Positions 19,712 to 28,021 of a stretch of DNA of 64,000 nt are shown here, one piece after another. The notes under the pieces were generated by a model that saw only the letters and a program-made list of their open reading frames with translations, had not been told where the DNA came from and did no database searches. A program made the position numbers and the translations under genes. This stretch comes from Acidovorax sp. KKS102. Lineage in GTDB: Bacteria > Pseudomonadota > Gammaproteobacteria > Burkholderiales > Burkholderiaceae_C. Numbering within the stretch: the stretch's first letter is position 1; the number at the start of each line of letters is the position of its first letter. The stretch lies in NCBI RefSeq assembly GCF_000302535.1, contig NC_018708.1, positions 3,410,001 through 3,474,000 on the forward strand, given 5' to 3'.

Positions 19712-21268
19712 ATGACCACGACGACCATTCGCCAAGAAGACCTGATCGAATCCATTGCCGGCGCACTGCAGTACATCAGCTACTACCACCCCACCGACTA
19801 CATCGCCCACCTGGCCCGAGCCTACGAGCGCGAGAAGAGTCCGGCGGCCAAGGATGCGATCGCCCAGATCCTGACCAACAGCAAGATGAGCGCCACCGGC
19901 CAGCGCCCCATCTGCCAGGACACCGGCATCGTCAACGTGTTCCTGAAAGTGGGCATGGATGTGCGCTGGGAAGGCTTCACCGGCAGCCTGGACGACGCCA
20001 TCAACGAAGGCGTGCGCCGTGGCTACAACCACCCCGACAACACACTGCGCGCCTCGGTCGTGGCAGACCCCCAGTTCGCCCGCAAGAACACCAAGGACAA
20101 CACCCCCGCCGTGATCTTCACCGAGATCGTGCCCGGCAACACCGTGGACATCACCGTGGCAGCCAAGGGCGGCGGCTCTGAGAACAAGTCCAAGATGTAC
20201 ATGCTCAACCCCGGCGACAACGTGGTGGACTGGGTGCTCAAGACCGTGCCCACCATGGGCGCTGGCTGGTGCCCGCCCGGCATGCTGGGCATCGGCATTG
20301 GCGGCACGGCTGAAAAGGCCGTGCTCATGGCCAAGGAAAGCCTGATGGACGACCTGGACATGTACGAGCTGCAGGCCAAGCAAGCCAGCGGGGCCGAACT
20401 CGACAATGTCGAAAAGCTGCGCCTGGAGCTGTACGAAAAGGTCAACGCCCTGGGCATTGGCGCGCAGGGCCTGGGCGGCCTCACCACCGTGCTGGACGTC
20501 AAGATCAAGATGTACCCCACGCACGCGGCCAGCAAGCCGATTGCGATGATCCCCAACTGCGCGGCCACGCGCCACGCGCACTTCGTGCTGGACGGCTCGG
20601 GTCCCGTGTACCTCACGCCCCCCAGCCTGGACCTGTGGCCCAACGTGGACTGGGCGCCCGACTACAACAAGAGCAAGAAGGTCAACCTCGACACGCTGAC
20701 CAAGGAAGAAGTCGCCAGCTGGAAGCCCGGCGACACGCTGCTGCTCAACGGCAAGATGCTGACGGGCCGCGACGCCGCGCACAAGCGCATCCAGGACATG
20801 CTGGCCAAGGGCGAGAAGCTGCCTGTGGACTTCACCAACCGCGTCATCTACTACGTGGGCCCTGTAGACCCGGTGAAGGGTGAGGCCGTGGGCCCCGCAG
20901 GCCCGACCACCGCCACGCGCATGGACGGTTTCACCGAAATGATGCTGGCCCAGACTGGGCTGATCGCCATGGTGGGCAAGGCCGAGCGCGGCCCGGTCGC
21001 CATCGAGGCCATCAAGAAGCACCAGAGCGCCTACCTGATGGCCGTGGGCGGCGCCGCCTACCTGGTCTCCAAGGCCATCAAGACCGCCAAGGTCGTGGGC
21101 TTTGAAGACCTGGGCATGGAAGCCATCTACGAGTTTGACGTGGTGGACATGCCCGTGACCGTGGCCGTGGATGCCGGTGGTACCAGCGCCCACATCACCG
21201 GCCCGGCCGAGTGGCAAAAGCGCATCGCCTCGGGCGAGTTCAAGGGCATCGGCGTCGCTGCGGCCTGA
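19712..21268 (+). CDS. fumA: Fumarate hydratase, class I (Fe-S)
   Basis: A 518-residue class I fumarase with the alpha and beta parts fused in one chain, as in FumA/FumB. The N-terminal region has GQRPICQDTGIVNVFLKVG with a cluster cysteine, and NKSKMYMLNPGDNVVDWVLK and GAGWCPPGMLGIGIGG supply further cluster and substrate residues. The C-terminal swivel domain holds KMLTGRDAAHKRI and GPTTATRMDGFTE. It would hydrate fumarate using a labile 4Fe-4S cluster. It is divergent from fumC over a 170-bp promoter region and has its own terminator at 21331. Confidence 0.95.
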   Translation: MTTTTIRQEDLIESIAGALQYISYYHPTDYIAHLARAYEREKSPAAKDAIAQILTNSKMSATGQRPICQDTGIVNVFLKVGMDVRWEGFTGSLDDAINEGVRRGYNHPDNTLRASVVADPQFARKNTKDNTPAVIFTEIVPGNTVDITVAAKGGGSENKSKMYMLNPGDNVVDWVLKTVPTMGAGWCPPGMLGIGIGGTAEKAVLMAKESLMDDLDMYELQAKQASGAELDNVEKLRLELYEKVNALGIGAQGLGGLTTVLDVKIKMYPTHAASKPIAMIPNCAATRHAHFVLDGSGPVYLTPPSLDLWPNVDWAPDYNKSKKVNLDTLTKEEVASWKPGDTLLLNGKMLTGRDAAHKRIQDMLAKGEKLPVDFTNRVIYYVGPVDPVKGEAVGPAGPTTATRMDGFTEMMLAQTGLIAMVGKAERGPVAIEAIKKHQSAYLMAVGGAAYLVSKAIKTAKVVGFEDLGMEAIYEFDVVDMPVTVAVDAGGTSAHITGPAEWQKRIASGEFKGIGVAAA

Positions 21269-21330
21269 TGCGCGTTGGTGTGGCAGGGCCCGCACGGTGC
21301 CCGCTGCAACACAAGGTGCAATGACAAAGA

Positions 21331-21352
21331 ACCGCCTTCGGGCGGTTTTTTT
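21331..21352 (+). terminator. Rho-independent terminator of fumA
   Basis: ACCGCC-TTCG-GGCGGT stem-loop with a stable UUCG tetraloop followed by a T-run, 62 bp after the fumarase stop. Confidence 0.9.
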
Positions 21353-21442
21353 GTGGCCGCCCCGACACACATCCCTACACCCGCTTCGGCAAAAATGCTG
21401 GTTCGATCCGACTCCTCTTTCTCGGCCTTGGCCGCCCCCACC

Positions 21443-22144
21443 ATGCTTTTGAACCACGGGTTTGCACAGCCCCTTCAGCAGCCTCTGCGCACCTTGCTGC
21501 TGGCCACACTGATCAGCGCCCTGCCCCTGGCGGCCAGCGCCAACCCGCCCATGGTTCCACAGCATGACGCGCAAACCGCCTTTGGCGGCGCGCTGCCGGC
21601 CCGCGACGCCGCGCTGCTGGACGCCAGCATCGCATTCCACATCGAACGCCAACAGCTGCTGAACAGCCAGCACCTGGCGGGCAGCCAACTGCGCACCCTG
21701 GACTTTTTCAACAAGACCTTCACCGTGCTCCGTGGCGGCAAGCGCACGGTGTTTGATGCAGAGCTGCTGGGCACGTGGTGGCCCGAAAGCAAGCGCTGGG
21801 CATGGGAAGCCGTAGAACGGGTGCCCGACCTGAAAAACCCGAAGCGCAAATCGTTTGCCACGGGCAGCGCACTCACGCGCCTGTATGGTCGTGAGCACGG
21901 CATCGACATCCTGCAGACCGATACCACGCAATTGGCGAGCGAAGAGGCCGCCTGGTATCTGTGCGCACTCACCGCGCAGCTCAACCAGGCCAGTGGCGTG
22001 CTGGTGAGCATCAGCAGCGAGCTGGTCGCAGGGGGCTCAGAAGGGCAAAAGACCGTGGTCAAACGCTACTACCTGCTGTCGCACCCGAAAGTCACGGACG
22101 CCCCCACCGGTGTCACCAGCAAGACCCAGTCGCCCGCACGCTGA
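21443..22144 (+). CDS. Secreted hypothetical protein
   Basis: A 233-residue protein with a Sec signal peptide (about residues 1-36, ending SALPLAASA). The mature part has no recognised catalytic motif. Conserved-looking blocks include FFNKTFTVLRGGKRTVFDAELLGTWWPESKRWAWEAVERVP and EAAWYLCALTAQLNQASGVL. I start it at ATG 21443 because the signal peptide begins there; in-frame ATGs further upstream lie in or near the fumA terminator. It sits between fumA and murI on the same strand, with no evident functional link. Confidence 0.65.
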   Translation: MLLNHGFAQPLQQPLRTLLLATLISALPLAASANPPMVPQHDAQTAFGGALPARDAALLDASIAFHIERQQLLNSQHLAGSQLRTLDFFNKTFTVLRGGKRTVFDAELLGTWWPESKRWAWEAVERVPDLKNPKRKSFATGSALTRLYGREHGIDILQTDTTQLASEEAAWYLCALTAQLNQASGVLVSISSELVAGGSEGQKTVVKRYYLLSHPKVTDAPTGVTSKTQSPAR

Positions 22145-22277
22145 GCCTTTTGCTTTCCCCCAGTGCTCTGCAGCTGCGCGGTCGGCGACGCAGCCCGAGG
22201 CGTAGCTCCAAAGCCAACGCTGCAGGCATTTCCTGTTTTCCTACAATCCAGCCTTTTGTCCAATCACGGGCTTCCTG

Positions 22278-23156
22278 ATGCCGCAGGCCTCTTCTCCTAT
22301 CGGTGTGTTTGACAGCGGCGTCGGCGGGCTGAGCGTGCTCCGCGCCCTGCTGGCCGCCATGCCCCACGAGCGCTTCGTGTACCTGGCCGACAGTGCCAAT
22401 GCCCCCTACGGCGAGCGCGGCGACGCCTTTGTGGCGGCCCGCACACACGCCATCACCGAGTATCTGTGCCAGCAGCACCACATCAAGGCCCTGGTGGTGG
22501 CATGCAATACCGCCACGGCAGCCGCCATCCATGAGGTGCGAAGCAGCCACCCAGAATTGCCCCTGGTGGGCCTGGAGCCCGCCGTGAAGCCTGCTTTGGC
22601 GGTGACCAAAACAGGGCATGTGGGTGTCATCGGCACCCGGGGCACGCTGACCAGTGCCAAGTTCAGCAAGCTCATGACCTCGCTGGCCGACCAGGCCCAT
22701 TTTGTGGTGCAGCCCTGCGATGGTCTGGCACACGCCATTGAGCGCAGCGTCGCCCTGCCCGCCGCTGCCCCTGGCAGCCCTGTCCATGCCACAGAGACCG
22801 GTGCGCTGTGCGAACGCTATGTGCAGGCCATGGGCAGCTTTGGCACCGGACCCGGGCAGATGGACACCCTGGTTCTCGGCTGCACGCACTACATTTTTGT
22901 GGCCCATGAGTTGCGCGCACTGGTGGGGCCGGACGTTCAGTTCATCGAAACGGGTGAACCTGTGGCACGCCAGACGCGGCGCCTCTTGGAGGCGGCCGGT
23001 CTCCTCGCGTTGCCACCGTCCGGCCAGCCCACATCCCCTATGGGCTCGGAGCCCGTACAACTGCTCACCACCGGCCCTGTCGCCATGATGCAGGCAGCAG
23101 CCCAGCGCTGGCTGAACCTGCCTGCCAGACTCTGCCAGAGCGTGTCAGTGCCTTGA
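22278..23156 (+). CDS. murI: Glutamate racemase
   Basis: A 292-residue cytoplasmic enzyme that makes D-glutamate for peptidoglycan. Signatures are IGVFDSGVGGLSVLRAL at the N-terminus with the catalytic aspartate, VACNTATAAAI with Cys76, and LGCTHYIF with Cys202, the two cysteines that act as the acid-base pair. The length is slightly above the usual 265-285 residues owing to a C-terminal extension. It appears monocistronic. Confidence 0.95.
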   Translation: MPQASSPIGVFDSGVGGLSVLRALLAAMPHERFVYLADSANAPYGERGDAFVAARTHAITEYLCQQHHIKALVVACNTATAAAIHEVRSSHPELPLVGLEPAVKPALAVTKTGHVGVIGTRGTLTSAKFSKLMTSLADQAHFVVQPCDGLAHAIERSVALPAAAPGSPVHATETGALCERYVQAMGSFGTGPGQMDTLVLGCTHYIFVAHELRALVGPDVQFIETGEPVARQTRRLLEAAGLLALPPSGQPTSPMGSEPVQLLTTGPVAMMQAAAQRWLNLPARLCQSVSVP

Positions 23157-23170
23157 TGGGAAAAAAGACC

Positions 23171-23212
23171 GCTAGCGCAGGTTTTATATGCGCTGATAGC
23201 TATCTTTTTTGG
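23171..23212. repeat. Backbone palindromic repeat, copy 5
   Basis: Contains CGCTAGCGCAGG, then TATATGCGCTGATAGCTATC and a T-run, so here the repeat could act as a terminator for murI. It is the rightmost copy seen and lies about 1.4 kb left of the element junction. Confidence 0.6.
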
Positions 23213-23257
23213 AGCACCATCAGCTGGTGCACCTGATGCGCTGACAGTCCTGAATCC

Positions 23258-23782
23258 TCAGGAAGCGTCAGAGCCCCACAGCCGCGTACCCGCCTGCTCC
23301 ACATGGGTAAGGTACAGGCGCAGGTCGAATTCGTACTGGTGGTACTGAGGCTCCATGTGGGTGCAGAGCTGGTAGAAGGCTTTGTCGTGGTCCTTCTCGC
23401 GAAGGTGGGCCAGTTCGTGGACGACGATCATGCGCAAGAACTCTTCGGGCGCCTGCTTGAACATCGCGGCAATGCGAATCTCATGTTTGGCGGCCAACCG
23501 ATTGCCCTGCACGCGTGACACGGCGGTGTGCAAACCCAGTGCATGGCGCACTACGTGGATCTTGTTGTCGAACAGCACCTTGTTGACCGTGCCTGCGTTG
23601 CGCAGATAGCGAGCCTTGAGCTCCTGCGCATAGTCATACAGCGCCTTGTCGCTGCGCACGGCATGCGCCTGCGGGTACTTGCGCAGCAGCACCGTGCCAA
23701 GCTTGCCCTGCTGCAACAGATCACGCGCCTGGTCCTGCAACGAAGCGGGGTAGGAACGCAGATACGGAAGATCAGTGCTCAT
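23258..23782 (-). CDS. YgjP-like zinc metallopeptidase-fold protein
   Basis: A 174-residue protein of the YgjP/WLM-like M48-related family. The zinc-binding motif is VVHELAHLREKDH (His122, Glu123, His126, probable third ligand His132). Other family blocks are NKVLFDNKIHVVRHALG and YHQYEFDLRLYL. Members are annotated as metal-dependent hydrolases; the physiological substrate is unclear. ATG 23782 is used in preference to the in-frame ATG three codons upstream. It is monocistronic. Confidence 0.85.
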   Translation of the reverse strand: MSTDLPYLRSYPASLQDQARDLLQQGKLGTVLLRKYPQAHAVRSDKALYDYAQELKARYLRNAGTVNKVLFDNKIHVVRHALGLHTAVSRVQGNRLAAKHEIRIAAMFKQAPEEFLRMIVVHELAHLREKDHDKAFYQLCTHMEPQYHQYEFDLRLYLTHVEQAGTRLWGSDAS

Positions 23783-23941
23783 GGGCAACAAGGCGGCGAT
23801 GGCCAGGACATAGGGTAGCGCGAACGCACATGCGCATTGAAGCGACGAGAGAAATCACCCAATGCCTGGAAGAAATGAGTGAGGTGTGCCGCTGGGCTTG
23901 CCCCCACAAGCAGCGCATGCGCCGCAAGCCGGCGGCGCAGA

Positions 23942-24574
23942 TCAGTGCAGGTGGCGCGGGCGACGGCCACCACCGCCGCCGTGACCACCGCTGGGGCCGC
24001 CAGGGCCACGCGGGGGCTTGCCAATCTCCAGCGAGTTCACCAGGGCGTCGAAGCGCTGGCTGAACAGCTTGTCGATCTCGGCAACCACGCCGCCCAGTTC
24101 GGCGCCATCAAAGTGGCGCTCCATCATGTTCACCACGTCTTGCACCAGCAGGTCACGCTGCACCTGCATGATGGCAGCGGGCGTGGGGCCGACAAAAAGC
24201 ATCACGAAGTCATCGCGTGACTCTGCACCCTGCTCTTCTTCGTCTTCATCAAAGTCGGTGTCGTAGAAAGTGACCTCAATGGCGGCACCTTGCTCGGCCA
24301 GTTCATTGAGGCTCATGCACATCTCGTCGAGCGACTGGCGGAAATCCTCATCGCCACGCACCGTCCAACACATCTGCAGCAAATGCTCTTGCGCGTCGTA
24401 CTTGATACCTGGCTCTTCTTCGTAGGCACTGGCGGCACCGTCGGCCAGCGAACGTGCTCCAGCGTACTTCCACAGCGGTTTGAGCGCCTCTTGAAGCTGG
24501 TCGAAACCGACATCAGCCCGCAGGAGGACCTGTCCGTGGACATGGATTTCAAAGGGAGCGTTGTAACTTGACAT
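23942..24574 (-). CDS. Hypothetical acidic protein with Gly-rich tail
   Basis: A 210-residue cytoplasmic protein I do not recognise with certainty. It has an alpha/beta-looking N-terminal half (SSYNAPFEIHVHGQVLLRAD...), an acidic patch (YDTDFDEDEEEQGAE), a hydrophobic block DDFVMLFVGPTPAAIMQVQR and a Gly/His-rich C-terminus (GGPSGGHGGGGGRR). No signal peptide or membrane segment is visible. It is the last backbone gene before the tRNA-Leu remnant; its start lies 14 bp from the tRNA 3' end, so its promoter now lies inside the integrated element. Confidence 0.7.
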   Translation of the reverse strand: MSSYNAPFEIHVHGQVLLRADVGFDQLQEALKPLWKYAGARSLADGAASAYEEEPGIKYDAQEHLLQMCWTVRGDEDFRQSLDEMCMSLNELAEQGAAIEVTFYDTDFDEDEEEQGAESRDDFVMLFVGPTPAAIMQVQRDLLVQDVVNMMERHFDGAELGGVVAEIDKLFSQRFDALVNSLEIGKPPRGPGGPSGGHGGGGGRRPRHLH

Positions 24575-24587
24575 GATTGAATCGTAG

Positions 24588-24648
24588 TGGTGCCCCGAGC
24601 CGGGGTCGAACCGGCACGCCCCTTTTCAGGAAAGCGGCGGATTTTAAG
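24588..24648 (-). other. tRNA-Leu(UAA) 3' half: chromosome-ICE junction (att site)
   Basis: Read on the minus strand, this is the 3' part of a tRNA-Leu: the anticodon loop CTTAAAA with anticodon UAA, the 3' strand of the anticodon stem, a long class II variable arm, a perfect T-arm (GCCGG-TTCGACC-CCGGC), the acceptor strand TCGGGGC, the discriminator A and an encoded CCA. The 5' half is absent: TCTGG replaces the GCGGA expected to pair with TCCGC. The break falls at GATTTTAAG (24640-24648). This is the expected scar where an element integrated into a tRNA gene, with the intact tRNA re-formed at the other end outside the window. Confidence 0.8.
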
Positions 24649-24824
24649 CCAGAGCATGGCATCCGCACCGGGCTAACGATGGACTTGGATGAGGCTTGCT
24701 GTAGCAGGTTTTCCCCGAGGCCAGTGCCTTCGATCATATCCCGGTGCGCGATGCAAACCGCCCCGGTTCCCCTCCGCCTGGCTCCTAGCCGGCCCCTGGA
24801 ATCGGGGCCTTTCAGGAGCACCTC

Positions 24825-26027
24825 ATGGCGAAGATCAAACTCACCAAGTCCGTCGTTGACACGGCGCAGGCGCAAACCTGCGATGTGGAACTCCGGGATA
24901 CGCTCGTTCCGGGCTTCTTGTGCAAGATAACACCAACGGGCCGCAAGGTCTTCATGGTTCAGTACCGCACGAACTCCGGCGTGCGGCGCAAGCCGGCACT
25001 CGGCCAGTTCGGCGAGCTGACGGTCGAACAGGCCCGGTCGCTGGCCCAAGACTGGCTGGCCGAAGTCCGGCGCGGGGGCGATCCCGGACTCGACAAGGCC
25101 GAAGCCCGCAAGGCGCCGACGGTCAAGGAACTGTGCGGCCGGTTCATGGATGACCACTCCAAGCCGCACAACAAGCCCAGCACCCAGGCCAGCTACCAGT
25201 ACCAGATCGACAACTTCGTCATCCCAGCCTTCGGCAGCAAGAAGGTTCACGAGGTCACGCGCCACGACATCACCGCGCTGATGAAGCGCATGGAGAGGTC
25301 CCCCACGCAGGCCAACCGCGTACTGTCGCTCGTCCGCAAGATGTTCAACCTGGCCGAACTGTGGGGCTACCGGCCCGATGGCTCCAATCCTTGCCGTCAC
25401 GTACCCAAGTACCCGGAGAAAGGCTCGACCCGCCTTATCACCGACGAGCAGATGGTCAGCCTGTTCGCCTACTTGGACAAAGCCGAGGCCGAGGGCCTGG
25501 AACATCCCATCTATCTGCTGGCCGTCCGGCTGCAATTCGAGTTCGCGGCCCGCATGTCGGAGATCCTGCTGTTGCAGTGGGATTGGCTCGACTTGCCCAA
25601 TGGCCGGGTTGTCTGGCCGGACAGCAAGACGGGCGATATGTCCAAGCCGTTGAGCGAGGAAGCCCGCCGGTTGCTGACGAATGCACCTCGCTACGGCAAT
25701 TCGCCCTACGTATGCCCGGCCATCCTCGACCATGACAAGCCGCTCGGCCCCCATTCCTACTATCAGGCGTGGCGCCGAATCCTTGATCGCGCCGGCGTGC
25801 CGAAGGTTGGCACCCACGGCATACGCCACCGCTCAGCGACCGACATTGCCAATTCCGGCATCCCCGTCAAGGTCGGCATGGCGCTAACCGCGCACAAGAC
25901 CGTGGCGATGTTCATGCGCTACGTCCACACCGAGGACGACCCGGTGCGTAAGGCAGCCGAGTTGGTAGCCAGCCGGCGCAAGTCGGTCGTCGGCACGCGG
26001 CAAGAACCCAAAGAGGTGACCGCATGA
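24825..26027 (+). CDS. int: Tyrosine recombinase / phage-type integrase
   Basis: A 400-residue integrase with an N-terminal arm-binding DUF4102-like domain (LVPGFLCKITPTGRKVFMVQ), a core-binding SAM-like domain (about 100-195) and the catalytic domain. Visible catalytic residues are Arg243 (ARMSEILLLQW), His331 and Arg334 (GTHGIRHRSATD), His357 (TAHKTVAMFM) and nucleophile Tyr366 (MRYVHTED). It lies 177 bp inside the tRNA-Leu junction, so it is very probably the integrase for that site. A short toxin-antitoxin operon follows. Confidence 0.95.
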   Translation: MAKIKLTKSVVDTAQAQTCDVELRDTLVPGFLCKITPTGRKVFMVQYRTNSGVRRKPALGQFGELTVEQARSLAQDWLAEVRRGGDPGLDKAEARKAPTVKELCGRFMDDHSKPHNKPSTQASYQYQIDNFVIPAFGSKKVHEVTRHDITALMKRMERSPTQANRVLSLVRKMFNLAELWGYRPDGSNPCRHVPKYPEKGSTRLITDEQMVSLFAYLDKAEAEGLEHPIYLLAVRLQFEFAARMSEILLLQWDWLDLPNGRVVWPDSKTGDMSKPLSEEARRLLTNAPRYGNSPYVCPAILDHDKPLGPHSYYQAWRRILDRAGVPKVGTHGIRHRSATDIANSGIPVKVGMALTAHKTVAMFMRYVHTEDDPVRKAAELVASRRKSVVGTRQEPKEVTA

Positions 26028-26137
26028 TCGGTGACCAGTGCCTCGGCATGTCGGCCCTGACTGCCGTGTCGCCGTTACGCCAATCGGTTCGGCAGCCCTC
26101 CCCGCCCGTGCATCGCACTGGGGACTGGAAAAGTATG

Positions 26138-26154
26138 CCCGTTACGGGTATAGT
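26138..26154 (+). promoter_or_regulatory. Toxin-antitoxin promoter with overlapping operator
   Basis: A perfect palindrome CCCGTTACGGG (26138-26148) directly abuts a -10-like TATAGT (26149-26154), and GGAGGT lies just before the toxin ATG at 26167. A palindrome touching the -10 box fits autorepression by an XRE antitoxin. Confidence 0.55.
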
Positions 26155-26166
26155 TTGGAGGTCAAG

Positions 26167-26550
26167 ATGACCCACGTCCTCAAGCGGAAGGACTTTGCAC
26201 GGTGGCAGGCGGGCGAAAAGCTGCCTGATGCTGCCTTGTGCAAGGCGGTTCAAGAGATGGAAAGCGGTCTGATTGACGCGGACTTGGGCGGCTTCCTCTA
26301 CAAGAAGCGGGTTGCCCGATCCGGCGGCGGCAAGAGCGGCGGCTACCGCACGCTGCTGTCGGCCCGGATCGGCAGCCGCTACGTATTCCTGCATGGGTTC
26401 CCCAAGAGCGACAAGGCGAATATCACGCAGGACGAGAAGAAGGCGCTGCAATTCGCCGGCAAGGTGTTCCTGGAACTGTCCGCCGAGGCTTTGTCGAAGG
26501 CGTTGCACTCGGGCGTGTTATTGGAGGTGCATTGTGAGCAAGATCATTGA
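26167..26550 (+). CDS. HigB/RelE-like toxin
   Basis: A 127-residue protein of the RelE/HigB-related superfamily (the DUF1044-like branch). It has DADLGGFLYKKRVARSGGGKSGGYRTLLSARIGSRYVFLHGFPKSDKANI, the basic beta-sheet region with Arg/Lys residues typical of mRNA-cleaving toxins. It ends by overlapping the next gene, which encodes an XRE antitoxin; toxin-before-antitoxin order is typical of HigBA-like modules. ATG 26167 follows a GGAGGT. On an ICE such a pair would help keep the element in the population. Confidence 0.82.
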   Translation: MTHVLKRKDFARWQAGEKLPDAALCKAVQEMESGLIDADLGGFLYKKRVARSGGGKSGGYRTLLSARIGSRYVFLHGFPKSDKANITQDEKKALQFAGKVFLELSAEALSKALHSGVLLEVHCEQDH

Positions 26551-26836
26551 ATCCCTGCGTGGCGACCTGGCTGCGCTCCACGAAGCGGGAGCGATCGGCA
26601 AGGTGACGATGCGCGAGTTCGACGCGATCTGCCCGCCGCCGGTGCGGGAGTTCAGTGCTGCCGACATCAAACACCTGCGCGAACGGTTGAAGTTCAGCCA
26701 GCCGGTGTTCGCACTTCACCTGCACACCACCGCGTCGACCGTGCGAAAGTGGGAGCAAGGCGAAACCCATCCCACCGGGCCGGCCCTCAAGCTGCTCAAC
26801 GTCATCGCCGACAAGGGTTTGCAGGCAATTATTTGA
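26534..26836 (+). CDS. HigA-like XRE-family antitoxin
   Basis: A 100-residue protein starting with GTG at 26534, which overlaps the toxin end by 17 nt. Its helix-turn-helix lies in the C-terminal half (ADIKHLRERLKFSQPVFALH, TASTVRKWEQGETHPTGPAL), as in antitoxins of the HigA/MqsA type. The N-terminal part contains VTMREFDAICPPPVREFSA, a common feature of these antitoxins. It probably neutralises the toxin and represses the operon by binding the palindrome at 26138. Confidence 0.83.
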   Translation: MSKIIESLRGDLAALHEAGAIGKVTMREFDAICPPPVREFSAADIKHLRERLKFSQPVFALHLHTTASTVRKWEQGETHPTGPALKLLNVIADKGLQAII

Positions 26837-26924
26837 TCAAGGCAAACGGGTCAGCATTTCCTGCCACAGCGGCCGAAAACACAGTTACGATCTTCAAACC
26901 ATGTAAGAACAATGGAGGTGACAG

Positions 26925-27392
26925 GTGGCAGAGAAAAGGAACGTGTTCATCAGCCATGTCCATAAGGACGATCACGGACTCCAGAAGCTGAAGGATCTGT
27001 TAGCTCCAAAAGGGATCGAGGTCAGGGATTCCTCCATCCATACAGGGAAGTTCAACAATGCCACCGATGAGCACTACATAAAGACGCAGATCCTTGCCCC
27101 TGCCATCAACTGGGCTGGAGTGTTCATTTGCTACGTTTCGCCCCAGACCAAGAATAGCGATTGGGTGAACTGGGAAATCGAATATGCGGCCAAACAGGGC
27201 AAGCGCATTGTCGGTGTTTGGGAGCATGGCGAGAAGGAATGCGACCTTCCAGAGGCCCTGAAAGAATATGCCGACGCCTTGGTTGGGTGGAACGGCGATG
27301 CGATCATTGACGCGATCAACGGGAAGGACTCGTGGGAAAAGCCAGACGGTGGTGCCTGCGACCCGGTTCCACTCAAGCGGCATCCCTGCTGA
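26925..27392 (+). CDS. TIR-domain protein (ThsB-like, DUF1863 type)
   Basis: A 155-residue single TIR-like domain. Visible are the first beta strand and box KRNVFISHVHKDDHGLQKLK, the central strand AGVFICYVSPQTKNSDW and VNWEIEYAAKQGKRIVGVW, with Glu84 in the position of the catalytic glutamate of NAD-consuming TIR enzymes. Such proteins (as in Thoeris ThsB) make NAD-derived signal nucleotides on infection. GTG 26925 has a strong GGAGGTGA upstream. Its stop overlaps the next start by 1 nt, making it the first gene of a tightly packed four-gene operon. The AT content is clearly higher than in the ICE backbone. Confidence 0.8.
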   Translation: MAEKRNVFISHVHKDDHGLQKLKDLLAPKGIEVRDSSIHTGKFNNATDEHYIKTQILAPAINWAGVFICYVSPQTKNSDWVNWEIEYAAKQGKRIVGVWEHGEKECDLPEALKEYADALVGWNGDAIIDAINGKDSWEKPDGGACDPVPLKRHPC

Positions 27393-28018
27393 TGGCTCGC
27401 ATTCACTCCTATGTGGTGCGATACGACAGTGGTTTCGCGCCCAACCCTTTCTATGGCTACTGCACGCTTGCGACCTGCAAACCCAATATCCGCCGATCCG
27501 CTGACATCGGTGATTGGGTGGTCGGCAGTGGCAGCAATGATAGAACTGTCCGACGTGGCGGGCGTCTCGTGTACGCGATGCGCGTTACCGAGGCGATGAC
27601 ATTCGACGAATATGGCGCAGATCCACGGTTTGAATACAAGATGCCGTACCGCAATGGGAGTCGGAAGCAAAGTTGCGGGGACAACATCTACTTCAGGGCC
27701 GCGCCTGGAGCCGCTTGGCAGCAGCGAGACTCATTTCATTCCCGCCCCAATGGCACGCTCAACCCGGACCATGTTGCCCGTGATACGGGCGTCAACAGGG
27801 TCCTGATCAGTAATGATTTTGTGTACTTCGGGGGCGAGGGTCCGGAATTTCCCGAGGAACTGAAAGACCAGCAAGATCGGCCCTTATGCAAAACGGGAAT
27901 AGGTCTAACCACCTTTGACGATGCGCAACTGATTGCGAACCTTGAGAAATGGATTCGCAGCTTTGACGTGAGCGGTTATCAGGGCGCTCCATTCGAATGG
28001 CTGACTCTTCGCAGGTGA
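27392..28018 (+). CDS. Nmad2-like nucleotide-modification-associated protein
   Basis: A 208-residue protein resembling nucleotide modification associated domain 2 (Nmad2). The N-terminus MARIHSYVVRYDSGFAPNPF is typical. Further blocks are YCTLATCKPNIRRSADIGDWVVG, RRGGRLVYAMRVTEAMTFDEY, QSCGDNIYFR and FVYFGGEGPEFPEEL. Aravind and colleagues predicted these domains to act with base- or nucleotide-modifying enzymes in phage conflict; no biochemistry is known to me. It is coupled to the TIR gene upstream (TGATG overlap) and to the MazG-like gene 3 nt downstream. The family assignment is from memory. Confidence 0.65.
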   Translation: MARIHSYVVRYDSGFAPNPFYGYCTLATCKPNIRRSADIGDWVVGSGSNDRTVRRGGRLVYAMRVTEAMTFDEYGADPRFEYKMPYRNGSRKQSCGDNIYFRAAPGAAWQQRDSFHSRPNGTLNPDHVARDTGVNRVLISNDFVYFGGEGPEFPEELKDQQDRPLCKTGIGLTTFDDAQLIANLEKWIRSFDVSGYQGAPFEWLTLRR

Positions 28019-28021
28019 CCG

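Noticed and set aside
19538-21931. A 797-residue open frame antisense to fumA
   Set aside because: Low-complexity mirror of a strongly conserved class I fumarase; no domain and no ribosome site.
24588-24675. A complete tRNA-Leu gene
   Set aside because: The 5' side lacks the anticodon-stem partner and a D-arm, and the acceptor pairing breaks at two positions, so only the 3' half is real.
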